Source: Bugulina stolonifera
Taxonomy: Eukaryota; Bryozoa; Gymnolaemata; Cheilostomatida; Bugulidae
Assembly (NCBI GenBank): GCA_935421135.1
Contig: OW285188.1
Location: 15,787,233-15,851,232 of the forward strand
Reading direction: 5' to 3'
DNA length: 64,000 nt
A program made the translations under genes and the position numbers. Positions within the stretch are counted from its first letter, which is position 1. Each line of letters begins with the position of its first letter. The notes beneath the pieces were generated by a model, which had not been told where the DNA came from, made no database searches, and saw only the letters and a program-made list of their open reading frames with translations. This document shows, one piece after another, positions 10,301 to 22,431 of the stretch.

Positions 10301-12578
10301 CGTACCCATTATGGTTAAACTAATGTTAGAAACTCCTGATGCTAAGGAACTCTATGATTTTATTCCCATGCTCAATCAGCTAGTCACTAAATTCAAGGTA
10401 TGTGTGCGACACACTACTAGCCCTGACCATCTGATACGCTACTAGCCCTGACCATCCGATACGCTACTAGCCCTGACTATCTGATACGCTACTAGCCCTG
10501 ACCATCCGATACGCTACTAGCCCTGACTATCTGATACGCTACTAGCCCTGACCATCCGATACGCTACTAGCCCTGACCATCTGATACGCTACTAGCCCTG
10601 ACTATCTGATACGCTACTAGCTTTGACTATTTGATACGCTACTGGTCCTGACTATCTGATACGCTACTAGCCCTGACTATCTGATACGCTACTAGTCCTG
10701 ACTATCTGGTGTGCTACTAACCCTGACTGTCTTTTGGATTTACAGCATGAGTATGTGCATAATCTAGTGATGTACATTTTATAGATATTCAAAAACTCTG
10801 TAACATTGAAATTGTTCTTGCTGTCTTGCATTTAGCCAACCTATTTAATGGACCTCAGATACATTCTGCTTGTTAATTATCTCACCAATTAATTGTTAAT
10901 GTGCACCTGTCATATCATTTTATATGGGAATATACAGTATTATATTTCAGGTCACACTGTCTCCATTCCTACAAGAGGCTTTTACCCCGTTAGTTACAAC
11001 TATATTCACTGTCCTCAACAGTCCGACAAACAGCCTTGACACTGTTACTATGTCTGACAAGAAGCTGCTGAGACGCGGCTACTTCACATTCATTGCTAAT
11101 CTGGTCAGCTCTGATCTGTCTCAGGTCATTCAGAATCAAGGTAAGTATTTAGATAATCATGTGCTGCCTCATTCATTGCTTAGCAGGTAATACAATGTAC
11201 ATGCATGTACATGTAGTAGAGGAAGTGGTTAATTCATATTATAGTATTTACACTCCAAAATGAACTGCTGCCAAATTTTTAAATTACTGACTTTTTTATA
11301 TTGCTTGTTAAATTGATGTGGACATGGGCAGTTATCTTTCCTAGTTTGTGCTGATTACACTAATGAACATTCTACTTGTAGATGGGCCAACTGTACACCA
11401 AGTACTGACCACGGTTATCCAAGGATGTTCAGAGCTTCCAGATCCTTCTTCCCAGAAAGTCTGTTTCAGTAAGTATATACGTGTTGGCAGCTGTTGATGC
11501 ACTATAATACATGTCTGGTATATGAATAGGCTTGGACTATGTGAGCTAGAGGGCACCTTCAAGAACTGATATATATTTTGTATCTCATTCTCAAATACAT
11601 GATGATTGAAGTTGATTAGTATATAATTTATGGTAGGAATGCTTTGATCAATATGTTTCAATCTGTCATGGCAATAGCTGTATTCCTGCAATGTACTTTT
11701 AATGTAGGCTGTAGGGTGTAGAATAAGTCTGCCTTTTGCTTACAATTTGCATCCTGTTTCAGTGTAACACCAAAGTCACTGTGAATATTATAATCTCCTC
11801 TTTATACAGATATTCTAAAGAACCTAGTTGAGCAGTGGACTGATACAGAACATGGGGTGGCAGGTTTTGATGAGTTTACCAGGAAGAGTATAGTTCCAGC
11901 TTGTATTCTCACACCTACTAAAGACACATTTGACTGGAGAGACGCTCAGACTGTGTTGGTAAGTAGGACGTCTGGCTCCAATTTTTTGCAGCATGTAAAA
12001 TATCTGCCGTATTCTCTTCTGTGCCACCTGCCATTGTTATCAATGATAATATCAATGTTGTGCTGTCTTGACTTGTAGCTGCTGGGTGATATAGCTAACT
12101 GCCTTCACACAGTATATAGTAAACAGAAAGATACACTAGTCACATGGCTTCTAAACCAATACTTCCCTAGTCTTCAAATGGATCCCTCCACATCCCAAGC
12201 CTTCTGTGCCGCTCTCTCTGGCAATCAGAAGAACTTGAAGGAGTATCTTAAGGTGAGAACATTAGATTACCATACTTGTGTCTGTAGTTATATCTATCAA
12301 ACCCTACCAAGACGCCACTATTCAAATATTTTGTGGGGGGGGGGGTTGTTTGCCAATTTCAAGGCCCATTAGATATTGCTTTGAATTTGTAAACATTAAA
12401 CTGTATAACAAGACTAAGCAATTTTTTGGCATTAAAACTTGATTGTATAAGCATGACTTTCAGAAACATGTCCTGTGATAAACGTTGTACAATAGATAAT
12501 GAAAATGTATGATTATTGCAACAAAGTATTATGTTTATTTTACAGTCCTTTTACAATAACCTCCGCACAGCCAGGTAG
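4342..12578 (+). CDS. XPOT: Exportin-T (tRNA nuclear export receptor)
   Basis: An importin-beta family carrier that takes mature tRNA out of the nucleus with RanGTP. Twenty-two coding exons: 4342-4398, 4694-4779, 4932-5061, 5187-5408, 5719-5802, 6168-6374, 6512-6613, 6961-7197, 7416-7550, 7841-7969, 8220-8300, 8629-8748, 8944-9038, 9194-9368, 9494-9636, 9863-9993, 10243-10397, 10951-11140, 11382-11468, 11810-11958, 12079-12252, 12546-12578. They join in frame to 973 aa (human about 962). Family segments seen include LEYFEQLKVS (N-term), ADLYLRILKAID, WIDINLIANDR, GEDEAMF-EYRK, FFETVVRYEKFY, FFHRMIVCLEEDILPF and the short last exon SFYNNLRTAR. HEAT-type helices run throughout. Exon 9 uses a weak donor, GTTGGT. 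Start chosen by match to the family N-terminus. Intron 17 carries a minisatellite. Confidence 0.95.
10414..10738 (+). repeat. 25-bp minisatellite in XPOT intron 17
   Basis: There are thirteen head-to-tail copies of a 25-bp unit (CTACTAGCCCTGACCATCTG plus ATACG), starting 16 bp after the exon 17 donor. Early copies alternate between a CCATCCG and a CTATCTG form, which makes a 50-bp dimer. The last copies are more degenerate. No coding role is visible. Confidence 0.9.
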
Positions 12579-13309
12579 CACCTCGAGTAGCTGCCCTAAA
12601 ACTACACAATATCTACATATATCTACATATATACAAGGGTCAAGGACATTTCTACCCTAACCAACTGTTGAGCTGTATGTATGAAGTTTCAGCCATTTTT
12701 TGTTATTAGAACACTTTTTGCAATATTAATGACTATGATCTATACTACATGTACATGGTCCATCTTATTATTATTATTATTATTATTATTATGTCAACTG
12801 TTTGTTATAATGTTGGTTTATAACTTTCTACACACCTGTTAATTTCAGTACCAGAGATAGTTTATACCATAATGTATGATTGATACAGGTTGTTTGGTAA
12901 AACAGTGAAGTAAACTGTTTGATATTTTATTAATTTTTGTTTTCATAAAAGAGGTTATTGTGTTGAATTATAAGAATGAGCTAATGTAGTACTATATGTT
13001 CAGTTCTACATTGTACACTATATTGTGTATTGTGGAACCAAAGGGATAAAAGTATTTGAACAAACTTAGGCTAATTTGATGTTATTGCTCATTCCTGTGC
13101 ACCTCAAACTCCCTGGCCAATTAATTCCTTGTTCAAATCATGTGAACCTTTTGTGTGGGATTATCCAACCTTGGAAGGGAAGTGACAACTCCACACACAG
13201 GGTTCACAGGTTTGAACTTATCAATATCAGCGCTGCTACAACTGGGTGAAGAGTTGTCCCCCTCCACCAGAATCCCAAAAGATGTAATTGGACTCTCATA
13301 AGTTACTGT
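12579..13309. other. XPOT 3' UTR and convergent intergenic space
   Basis: This is the tail-to-tail gap between XPOT and the chitinase. It includes an (ATT)n microsatellite at about 12764-12792. I found no convincing plus-strand AATAAA, so the XPOT poly(A) site is unplaced. Confidence 0.5.
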
Positions 13310-13315
13310 TTTATT
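13310..13315 (-). terminator. Poly(A) signal AATAAA for the chitinase
   Basis: On the minus strand AATAAA lies about 210 nt downstream of the chitinase stop, within the inferred last non-coding exon. That exon probably begins after TTTATTTTAG near 13421. The position fits the gene end. Confidence 0.5.
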
Positions 13316-13528
13316 TAGAATGGAAATCTCACAGAACTGTTGTTTCAAATTACTTATAATGGGAATTCAAAGTTTTTTGTCCCTTAGTATTACTGGCCAA
13401 GCTTTCCCAATGGAAGAACTCCTAAAATAAAATAACAAAATCATGATATTATCAACACTGGTGATGCTTAGAGATGTATTTTGGTATCACATTAACTGTT
13501 GTAGATAAACATGCCGGTTTACTCACCT

Positions 13529-16500
13529 TTAATTGGCACAGTTCACATTTGCTGGCCAATCACATGTGGAGGCAGCTGTGTTGAATCTTAGGTTCCCAGG
13601 ACAAGCAGTTTGGTGCGGTTTGCCATTATGGCACATGTAGAATTTGGAGCAGTCACATGGGTCTTTAAACACTCCATTTGGAGTGGGGCAGACAAACTCT
13701 ATAAATTGCAATGGTTACTTGGTAGAATCCTGTATGTATAGCTGTATACCATCATATATCATAATATATATATAAAATAGTAGTAACCTTGAATTGTTTT
13801 AAAACCATGCACTTGGTGTATACCTGATAGCGATGTTCTAACAAAAAAAACCTTTATTAGCAGGGATACAAATGGAAGATGTTCAATGGGTTACATTATT
13901 TATTTCACTGCAATATCATATGCATTAAGGGCAGTAAAATGATTATCTCAGTTGGAATGAAAGAAGTAAAATAATCCTAGATCGAAAAATGTTAGAAGAT
14001 AAGAAAACTATCTACATAGTACCGAAATGGCACATAGCATTTGCATAGCACATGCCTTTATAAGTGGCCCAGAATTATGGGCACTATTTGCTACTGTTTT
14101 GAGTTGTCTTCTCTTCTGCTAAATGAGAGTAGACAACTGCTCAATATAATAACTTGTGAATGAATCTTGTCAAATTAGTGGGAGTGGGTAGCATCAAATT
14201 AGCAGAGGCTGTAAAACTTACCACCTTTGCAGCTAGAAGAGTCAACAGTCGTGGTGGCTTCAGTAACCTTTGGTGATTTGGTAGATACTTGCAAAACAGC
14301 TGAACAGTCTACATTAGATGGCCAGTCACACACATCTAGTTCATCATTGAACATCAGACCATGAGCACAGCTAATTCTGTTCTTGTAGCCATTATTACAG
14401 TGGTAATAGGAGCCACAGTCACAAGGATCTCTAAATAATCCACTGGGTGCAGGACAATCAAATTCTGTAAAGAAACCATTGAAGGCTGAATTGTAATGAA
14501 TAGTGTACAGACATGGAGACTGTTGCATAGCTAATAACTCTAGCCAATGCATTAGGTGTCTTTGCAACCTCTTGGATGGACTCGGGTCGCAAATGAAAAT
14601 CGAAAGATGGCCGTCCGACCGAGGTCAGAAGGGCTATTGGCCTGAGATTTTACTTGGCTGGATGAAACCACCCCTAGCTCATTGGCACATCTGGCTTCTT
14701 CGCGCAAAAATGAGGATTTTGCTTTTGGCCCAGGTCAGTGTGTTCACAACCCTGTGACGGATGTGTGTCAGAAAATTTTTTTGCAAGTTGGCCTGTACCT
14801 GAAATTTAGGTCGCAAAGACACTAAATAAAACATTACAGAAAACTTTGGATGAAAAAAGAGCAGCTAAATATTTTACTGAAAACATTGAACTAGTACATA
14901 CCATTCTGGCAGGTAGGTGGTGGTGGTGGTGTAGTTCTGCTTGGAATAGTAGGTGTAGAATCTGGTGTTCTTCCTGTAGGGTTGGTTCTTGGAACAGTAG
15001 TGGTTGGGCGACTTCCGGAAGTAGGTGTGTATGTGTCTTTGAATAGGCAATCAGAAATGGCAGTTAAGAGTGGGTACTTCTTGCCTCTGCATGATTGACC
15101 ATTATGGTCATCTGAACCCAAAGCCCAAATCATCCCTCCGCCATAACTGTTGGATTTGATATAATTGCACTACAAAAGTTAGGAAAAATGCTGTTTCTAG
15201 TTTTTCAAGTGTGGACATAAAATAAATACAGAAAGCTTGTTCAACTTGAAGTAGTACATACCACATACTGATAGATGTTATTGGGGAACACAGCAAAGAA
15301 ACATGTACCTACCGTTATATAAATAACAAATATTATTTATCTCCTAATGGATGATACATACATGTATATAAAGCTTGTGTAATAATACAGGGCACAAATA
15401 ATAAGTTCATAAATTGTGCTAACCTTTCTCACAAATGATGCCTCATCATCATATGAAATCCAAACATTATTCGCCCAGGTGTATGGGACACCAGCTTTGA
15501 CGTCCAATTTGCTGTTAGCCAAGTATGAAGGATTGGAGCAAATATCTCTGTAAAAGATCTACAAAATACTGCAATAGTTTTCATATGGAAATAGTGTAAG
15601 CATCACTTGTATTATTTGCTCTATGTTGGAATAAGGTATTGGCAAATGTTCTACCAATACAATGGCTAAACTTCCATCAAAAGTAAAAGGTGCTTAATGG
15701 TGGCTATTGGTACACATACCGATTTGAGTCCAGCACCAGAGCTACCAACTGGTGGGGTGGGTCCTGCTGCATTGATTGTCCAAGACTGACCATATGTTGG
15801 TAGTCCAACTACAATTTTATCTTTTGGCATGCCCAGTTGGTGCCAATATTTGGCAGCAGCATCCTAAATAAAAATATCAACAGATTTAATGGTTATACTA
15901 ATTAGTCATGCTATATCTATACTGAAGTTGTCCTTCCTCTTTATTAGTACATCTTCCGAAGAGAGAACAACTCCTTAAGTGTTCCGGTTATTCATGTACA
16001 GATATGTGTACACTTTATACAATGTTAACAAACATAGTTATACTATACTGTAGATCAGGCAAACTAAAATGTTCTTGGTTTGAAAATAATTTGGTTAAAA
16101 ATGCGAACTATACTGTAAAACATAAAATCGCTGTTTAAAAGAAACATACAACTGAAAGATTATCGTCTGCTTCAATAGGGGCGTTATGATTTGCTACTGA
16201 CTCCCAGGAACCATGTAGATCATATGACATCAAGTTGATGAAATCCAGAGACCTACATAGCAATATGCTCAGTATTGTGGGTATTGAATAATTATTATAT
16301 TTGCTCAGAGAGATGCGGATTGTATAAACACTATGATCAGTATCAAAACAGTTAAATGGTTGGTAAAAGCTGTTGAGACGCTGCTGGTTTTAAACCATTT
16401 GGTTCATATGTAATATACTCCCTTTAACATGATTGGTTAATAAAAGTTAGCATAAAGTGTAACACTTACTTGCTGATGCTGGGCACATCATATCCTTTGT

Positions 16501-18514
16501 CTATAGTTTCTTGACCTGCCGGAACGGCGGCTGTTAATTCTAGTCTTTCTTTACCTGAAGAAAGAGCTTCCTCTTCAAATGCCTTCCGCAGTTCCTTGTT
16601 TGAATAAAATTGCTTCACTTATTGGAAAAGTTTAGCGAACAGAATGTGCTTATAAAGCATATATATTATTCAAAAGGACAAATTGCAAAAATGTAATGTT
16701 GTAGTGATAAGTTAATAATGGCAATTTGATTATCTCTGCATACTGTACATGTAAATTGTGAGTGTGCTATACATAGTTAGTACATAGTGTAAGTACACAT
16801 AGTTGCTCACTCACACACTGCACTACACAGATTTTATCAAGCAAAGGATATTTTTGGTTGTTATAGTAGATGACTAAGTGGCTTACTTGGCACAAGAGGG
16901 CAAAACGTTGCTTGTCCACTGCTGGACTGCCACGAGATCCAGGATATTCCCAGTCTAAGTCAAAACCATCGAAGTTATGCTTTCGCAAATACTTGATGGT
17001 GTCGGCGACGAATCTTTGACGACTGGCTGCCGTGGATACCTAATAGCATTTGCATTCATAATAAGTACATGTATATGAATATGGTTTATATAGTTGGAAA
17101 TTGGTTACATGCAGTTTTACCACAATGGGAGAGAATAACAATTCTCAAGATGGATAATACCTGCAACTTTACACTACATACATGTACATTCATTATGTTA
17201 CAACCATGAAATTAAGAATTTTAATTACATAATATTTTTTATCAAACTACAAGTTTGCTCCTTATCAGAATATGCATGTGTGCCCCTGGAAAGTTGAAAT
17301 TTAGTGAAACAATATACATGTTTGTATTGTGTACTTGTCGTACGTAGGAGAACCATTGTATGTCATACCATGGAAGTAAAAGTGGTAGTGCCATGAGTCC
17401 ATCCGCCTACAGCCAACAACACTTTCAACTTTGGATTGGCAATCTTCAACTTCATTGTCTCAGCATACATTTCTACACGTGGAATACGGGAATGTGCATG
17501 TTATTTTGGATTTACTTCCTTTTTAAACCAGATCTATTGAACAACTATTCGACTATCATTTGAAAATACCGGTTTCTAAAATATGACTGTAGCAGTAGAC
17601 ACTGACCTCTCAGATCTCAGAAAGCTATAATCTTCCAATTATCCTTCATTACAAAAATGAACATACAGGTACATTATCCTGCAATCTTCTGACCAATACT
17701 GTAGATGTAACAAGGAGTGAAACTAATGAATTCTAAAGCTAGAGTGCCAAATACCAATTTGTTGACGATGTGAATGAAGTTTTTTAAATGGCAACTTGAT
17801 CAAATGGGAGGAGCACCTGGTAGACTTACTATCATCATTCCATTCATAGGGAGCGAGGACTCCAGATTGAACTTTAGCAAAGGAGTAGATGATATGGGTG
17901 CAGAGACGAGTGGGAATATCAGCTGGAACCATCTTTTGAACTCCTGGGCGATATTGGGCCCAATTCTCAAAGTAGCACACCATATGGAGACCATAGGTTA
18001 CCTTTTAGAAAACATTTATGCATGTGCGAGATAGATAATGTACGATGAACAAGGTCATTCAATGAGCACAATATTTTATACAAATTCATAGTGGATTGAT
18101 CACAATTTGGCTGAAACCTAAAACTTCTTTAATTTTATACAATATCCTCAATTTATAGACTTGGTGGTTTCTGCATGCCCAGGGCAATCAAACTATATCT
18201 TGGGATAATTATGCTGATCGTCTTCTAAAATACACATTATGCATAAAGCAATATGATTTCTATAAAGTACAGGTAGCAGAAAAAATGAGTACATCACACA
18301 GTACATTACACAAACACCATTTTGGGTTCCATTATTTTTGCTGGGTAACTGTCTATAACTGTATGTACATGTACTACAAGTCATGTACACAGTATTAACA
18401 ATAATGACAACATTAAAAAAACTGAGCGTTTCTAAACTAGGCTACAGCATGTGTACAAACCTGTGCATACATAACAATTGCAAGGATACTTGAACAGAGA
18501 ATCCGTCCAGCCAT
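13529..18514 (-). CDS. Secreted GH18 chitinase with two CBM14 chitin-binding domains
   Basis: An endochitinase of the animal AMCase/chitotriosidase group. Eleven coding exons, 5' to 3': 18461-18514, 17830-18001, 17369-17472, 16887-17039, 16470-16594, 16150-16252, 15720-15863, 15424-15558, 14902-15169, 14222-14464, 13529-13698 (556 aa). Exon 1 encodes a signal-peptide-like start, [18 protein letters not shown]. The barrel shows [20 protein letters not shown] (94-100), the catalytic DGFDLDWE with acid/base Glu141, MSYDLHGSW (211-219) and [12 protein letters not shown] with conserved Trp345. A Thr/Pro-rich linker leads to two six-Cys peritrophin domains, at about 421-465 and 501-555. Catalytic residues are intact, so it should be active. 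The TAA stop is followed after 2 nt by a donor (GTGAGT), so an intron lies in the 3' UTR. Roles in defence, feeding or chitin remodelling are all possible. Confidence 0.95.
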
Positions 18515-19989
18515 TCTGACTCAGAAGATGAGAAAATAAGACTGCACAGCTTCAAACAAAACTTTAAAATGCCCTATGAATACAATTTGGTTACAAACAT
18601 GCACACCATATGGCAGGTTCGATGACATCGTTCCAGCAGGTAATTTTGAACAAACAAAGTTATCAGCAAACAAAATGACAGTGTGTCGAGTTACACAATG
18701 AGCTCAGCTGTTACGCTGGCCCAATTTTTTGACAAAGACTAAGAGAGACAATAAGAGTAATTTTCAAGACCAGTGATTTGTATTATGCATTTATAGCTCT
18801 GTAACAGTAGCTGTTTGTTAGCAGTTTACTTTTACAATTGCATATTTTAGTTGCTAATTCCACAAACACATTGTGAAATCTACTAGTGATTGCTCTGACT
18901 ACCAATGCAGAAAGGCAGATGTTGGCTTCAACTAATTATTTTGTTTTTTACAGATTTCAGAAATATTCGAGGAAAGGTTTTTTTCGCAACAACCAAGATG
19001 AATATGCAAATGTAGTTCGAAGGCAATTAATTCACCTCTGGCAACCTTGCATCAACATGGCATATACCACTTGCCCAGCATGAGCTCAACATATGCAGCA
19101 AGGATGTTGGGAGGTTCAAGCTTGCTATTTATACTGTTTTGCAGTTGCCTACATGCATCAAAATGTTTACTGTTGTGGTAACATGACTTTCAACTATTTG
19201 TCTTATGGTTCCATGTTTGACCTTGCAAATCAGCTGGACAGGTTCTCAGCCACTATCTATCTAATCAAGATCCCAACCCACCCTTTACAAATACAAGACA
19301 CTTTCTGTATAATACCCATGCATTCTTAATCACACATTAGCAAGCAGCAGATTCTGAGGAATAGAATATTGAACTAAACTAGTAGCCAAGGTTGCTGTAC
19401 AACACAAGATGCAGGTTTAGGCTTTCTCAATAGTAATATTTCTATTTTGCAAATAAAAGATGTTTAATAATAATGATAAGCCTAGTCTCATAGTTAATAA
19501 TTGTTCAGCTCTGCATTAACCATCTCCTATAAGACAGGAGAGCAGGCTGATAACTTGTACTTGACCATCAATACAGCATGCCTCTGGACATCGACAGACT
19601 TGTGATCTGCAAGAGTAACAACGACCATAAACCTAGGTTTTAGTTTTAGAAAATCATCATGCTCGACCATATTGCAACACTGAAATCTGAGCATACACGA
19701 CGTAATACAACAATGAGGGCACCCATTCACTGTAAAATGGCTCAATTTCCACAGGCTGTCACTTTCCGAAAACCTCACCCTGAGGGTCATATTACTAGAA
19801 GTGAAAAACTTGGTATAGCTAGCAGAACTAATTGGTAATATTACATAACAAATCATACAGAAATACCATCATAATAGTGTATCGCTTGCAAACATGGCAT
19901 TAATAATGTGTGGATTACAGTGATAGGTCCTGCATAATATACCAATACCAGTAAGAGACCAATTTTAACTATTTAGACCGTAGACCATA
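18515..19989. other. Space between chitinase start and snoRNA host gene 3' end
   Basis: It should hold the chitinase promoter and leader, and the 3' end of the minus-strand host transcript. I see no protein-coding exon. No poly(A) signal or snoRNA could be placed with confidence. Confidence 0.4.
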
Positions 19990-20282
19990 ACTGAAGTGGT
20001 AGTAGTAGGGTGCTCAAGCCCAACGCAACTTTGCAAAGCTGTGAACCTCCGGCTTCAATAAAACTATATTTAGTGAGCTTGCTCAAGTTGTCATGTACCC
20101 ACCGACCGACACATCTACAAGAAATCCACGCCAAGTACTTACTTAGTTCAGGTATGCCATTTTCAAATATCTCAGCTCAGAGTTCTGAACAAGGCCTCGG
20201 CTGTTTTCTCTGAAAATTTAACAAAGGTAGGTATACAGACACAGGCAACAAAAACTGTCAGTGAGAACGCAAGTCACCAGTA

Positions 20283-20347
20283 GCCAACTCAGATGGTATA
20301 TTCTTCAAAATATTCAGAGACCTAGATTTATCATCATCATGGTTGGC
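20283..20347 (-). ncRNA. Box C/D snoRNA, family B copy 1
   Basis: A 65-nt unit with a perfect 6-bp stem GCCAAC/GTTGGC, box C ATGATGA, D' box CTGA after ATCTAGGTCT, and box D CTGA after ATATACCAT. The 3' end is 73 nt before the acceptor of exon 20143-20209. Confidence 0.85.
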
Positions 20348-20583
20348 AAAGTAAAACAATATTAGCCAATAGAAGTTGAAAATTCTGTGGCACAACATTT
20401 CCCAAGACAAAACCGGTATCATAACCAAGTTCACATCTACAACATTGCTCTGCACTTACCGGAAAAATAGTCATACTATACTGTCCAGCAGTCAACAACC
20501 AACCATCCTAAAATGACCAAGAATACAGCATTTTGTAATTAAGCAGAAAATTACAGATGTAAAATTAACATTACTACGACAAA

Positions 20584-20659
20584 AGGAGCTCAGTAATATT
20601 GTCATATTTTCTTCAAAAATTAAACAGAAACTTGAGCATAAATCACCATCATAGCTCCT
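20584..20659 (-). ncRNA. Box C/D snoRNA, family A divergent copy
   Basis: A 76-nt unit with a perfect AGGAGC/GCTCCT stem, box C ATGATGG (last base off consensus) and box D CTGA. The D' guide ATGCTCAAGTTT is exactly conserved although the rest has diverged. The 3' end is 76 nt before the acceptor of exon 20460-20507. Confidence 0.75.
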
Positions 20660-21086
20660 ATACCTAATTGGGTGGCTGCGAGTATGCAATGTACTCCACA
20701 CATTAGAATACTTTTCCACAAGAATATCATTCTGTTTCACCACCACAGACTTGAGCTTATAATGCGGTCAACATAAATATCATACATTTAGTTACCTGAG
20801 ATTATTAATTTCTTCCCTTAATTTGACTTTTCCTCAATTCAGTTCCAGTCACGTTACACCAGTTCACTAGAAATACAAATAGGTAACTCACTTGATATAC
20901 TCGGATGTTCAGAAACCTCGACCCATGGTTGGCAAAGTAAAACAATATCATCTAATAACAATAGAAATGAACAAGGATAAAATGTAAGATCACCAGATGC
21001 ACTCTAGTGACCTTTTAGATACCGCACAAAGCATTAACTATACTATAGCTATTAGACATGAAAAAAGTCTAATCAATGAATATAAA

Positions 21087-21143
21087 AGGACAACAGAGTA
21101 TGTTCTGATTTCACCCTGAGCATAAAGCACCATCATAGTTCCT
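21087..21143 (-). pseudogene. Degenerate family A snoRNA copy
   Basis: It keeps the 5' half (AGGAAC, then a box C-like ATGATGG, then TTTATGCTCA). The D' guide is broken, the middle is shortened and the terminal box is CTGT instead of CTGA. It is 220 nt from the next acceptor, unlike the intact copies. A worn family B-like fragment (GCCAACCATGGG) lies in the same intron near 20890-20945. Probably no longer processed. Confidence 0.45.
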
Positions 21144-21351
21144 CTACCTAATTGAATAACTACAGACTATTTCTTGTTTCACGACCATAAACCTCACATT
21201 ATACTATTACGACATAATTTTTTAGTTACCTGAAATCATCAATTTCTTCCCCGAATTTGAGTTTTCAATTCAGTTCCAGCTCACTAGAAACAAAAAATAA
21301 AAAAATGGACACCTAATAAAAACCACAAGCAATATTGCTGTAGTAAAATGA

Positions 21352-21416
21352 GACAACTCAGATGGTATATTCTTCAAAGTATTCAGAGACCTAGATTTAT
21401 CATCATCATGGTTGCC
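21352..21416 (-). ncRNA. Box C/D snoRNA, family B copy 2
   Basis: A 65-nt unit with terminal stem GGCAAC/GTTGTC (one G-U), box C ATGATGA, D' box CTGA after the guide ATCTAGGTCT, and box D CTGA after ATATACCAT. It sits 68 nt before the acceptor of exon 21230-21283. It shares TGAAGAATATAC with family A upstream of the D guide, which suggests common descent. Confidence 0.82.
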
Positions 21417-21601
21417 TACAATATGCAAAGTTGTAAAGCTAGAGCAAGCACCAGACTTTCTACAACACACATCATAAATGGTTGCACTCACCTAGAGAAA
21501 ACCACACGATCTCAGTAGCCAACAACCATGCTAAAACGACACAGAACACAATATTAGTGAACAAGGAATAGTTGGGTAGAATGTCTATGGCTACGAGACA
21601 A

Positions 21602-21676
21602 GGAACTCAGAAATATCGTCGTATATTCTTCAATGGTAACACAGAAACTTGAGCATAAAACATCATCAGAGCTCCT
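21602..21676 (-). ncRNA. Box C/D snoRNA, family A copy 1
   Basis: A 75-nt unit with terminal stem AGGAGC/GTTCCT. The box C core TGATGA is preceded by C rather than a purine. Box D is CTGA and the D' guide is conserved. The 3' end is 71 nt before the acceptor of exon 21492-21530. Confidence 0.82.
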
Positions 21677-21879
21677 CACTAGGCTTGGTTGCCTACAATA
21701 TTAAACGTTGTAAAGCTGGAGTGCACACCAGATTTCTGTAACACATAACATCATAGATAGTTCCACTCACCTAGAGAAAACCACACGATCTCAGTAGCCA
21801 ACAACCATGCTAAAACGACACAGAACACAATATTAATGAACAAGAAATAGTTGGGTAGAATGTCTATGGCTACAAGACA

Positions 21880-21955
21880 AGGAACTCAGAAACATCGTCG
21901 TATATTCTTCAATGATAACACAGAAACTTGAGCATAAAACATCATCACAGTTCCT
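21880..21955 (-). ncRNA. Box C/D snoRNA, family A copy 2
   Basis: The best-formed copy: a 76-nt unit with a perfect 6-bp terminal stem AGGAAC/GTTCCT, box C GTGATGA, box D CTGA, and the D' guide ATGCTCAAGTTT followed by CTGT. The 3' end is 70 nt before the acceptor of exon 21771-21809. Confidence 0.87.
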
Positions 21956-22157
21956 CACTAGGCTTGGTTGCCTACAATATTAAACGTTGTAAAGCTGGAG
22001 TGCACACCAGATTTCTGTAACACAACATCATAGATAGTTCCACTCACCTAGAGAAAACCACACGATCTTAGTAGCCAACAACTATCCTAAAATGACACAG
22101 AATACAATATTAATGAACAAGAAATAGTTTAGGTAAAACGTCCATGACCACGAGACA

Positions 22158-22233
22158 AGGAACTCAGTAATATCGTCGTATGTTCTTCAATGATAATACA
22201 GAAACTTGAGCATAAAACATCATCACAGCTCCT
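22158..22233 (-). ncRNA. Box C/D snoRNA, family A copy 3
   Basis: A 76-nt unit with terminal stem AGGAGC/GTTCCT, box C GTGATGA and box D CTGA. The D' guide is identical to the other family A copies. The D guide has drifted (ACGACGATATTA before CTGA). Its 3' end is 71 nt before the acceptor of exon 22048-22086. Confidence 0.85.
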
Positions 22234-22431
22234 CACTAGGCTGGATTTCCCACAATATTAAACGTTGTAAAGCTAGAGCACGCACTAGATTTCTACAACA
22301 CCATAAACAGTTGCACTTACCTAGAGAAAACCACACGATCTCAGTAGCCAACAACCATCCTAAAATGACGCAGAACACAATATTTAGTCAACAAGAAATA
22401 GTTTAGGTAAATCGTCTATGACCAAGAGACA

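Noticed and set aside
10414..10738. CRISPR-like regular repeats
   Set aside because: The units are contiguous with no unique spacers, in an intron of an animal gene; it is a minisatellite.
19591..19666. Possible additional C/D snoRNA on the minus strand (box C-like ATGATGA)
   Set aside because: The terminal box is CTGT rather than CTGA, the flanks do not pair well, and no splice acceptor lies at the usual distance.
21492..22359. A repeated 13-residue hydrophobic peptide (WLLATEIVWFSL) encoded by the four 39-nt exons
   Set aside because: The frame is open through three copies, but the exon at 22048-22086 has an in-frame TAG right after its start. Exon length divisible by three is explained by duplication, so the exons are better read as non-coding.
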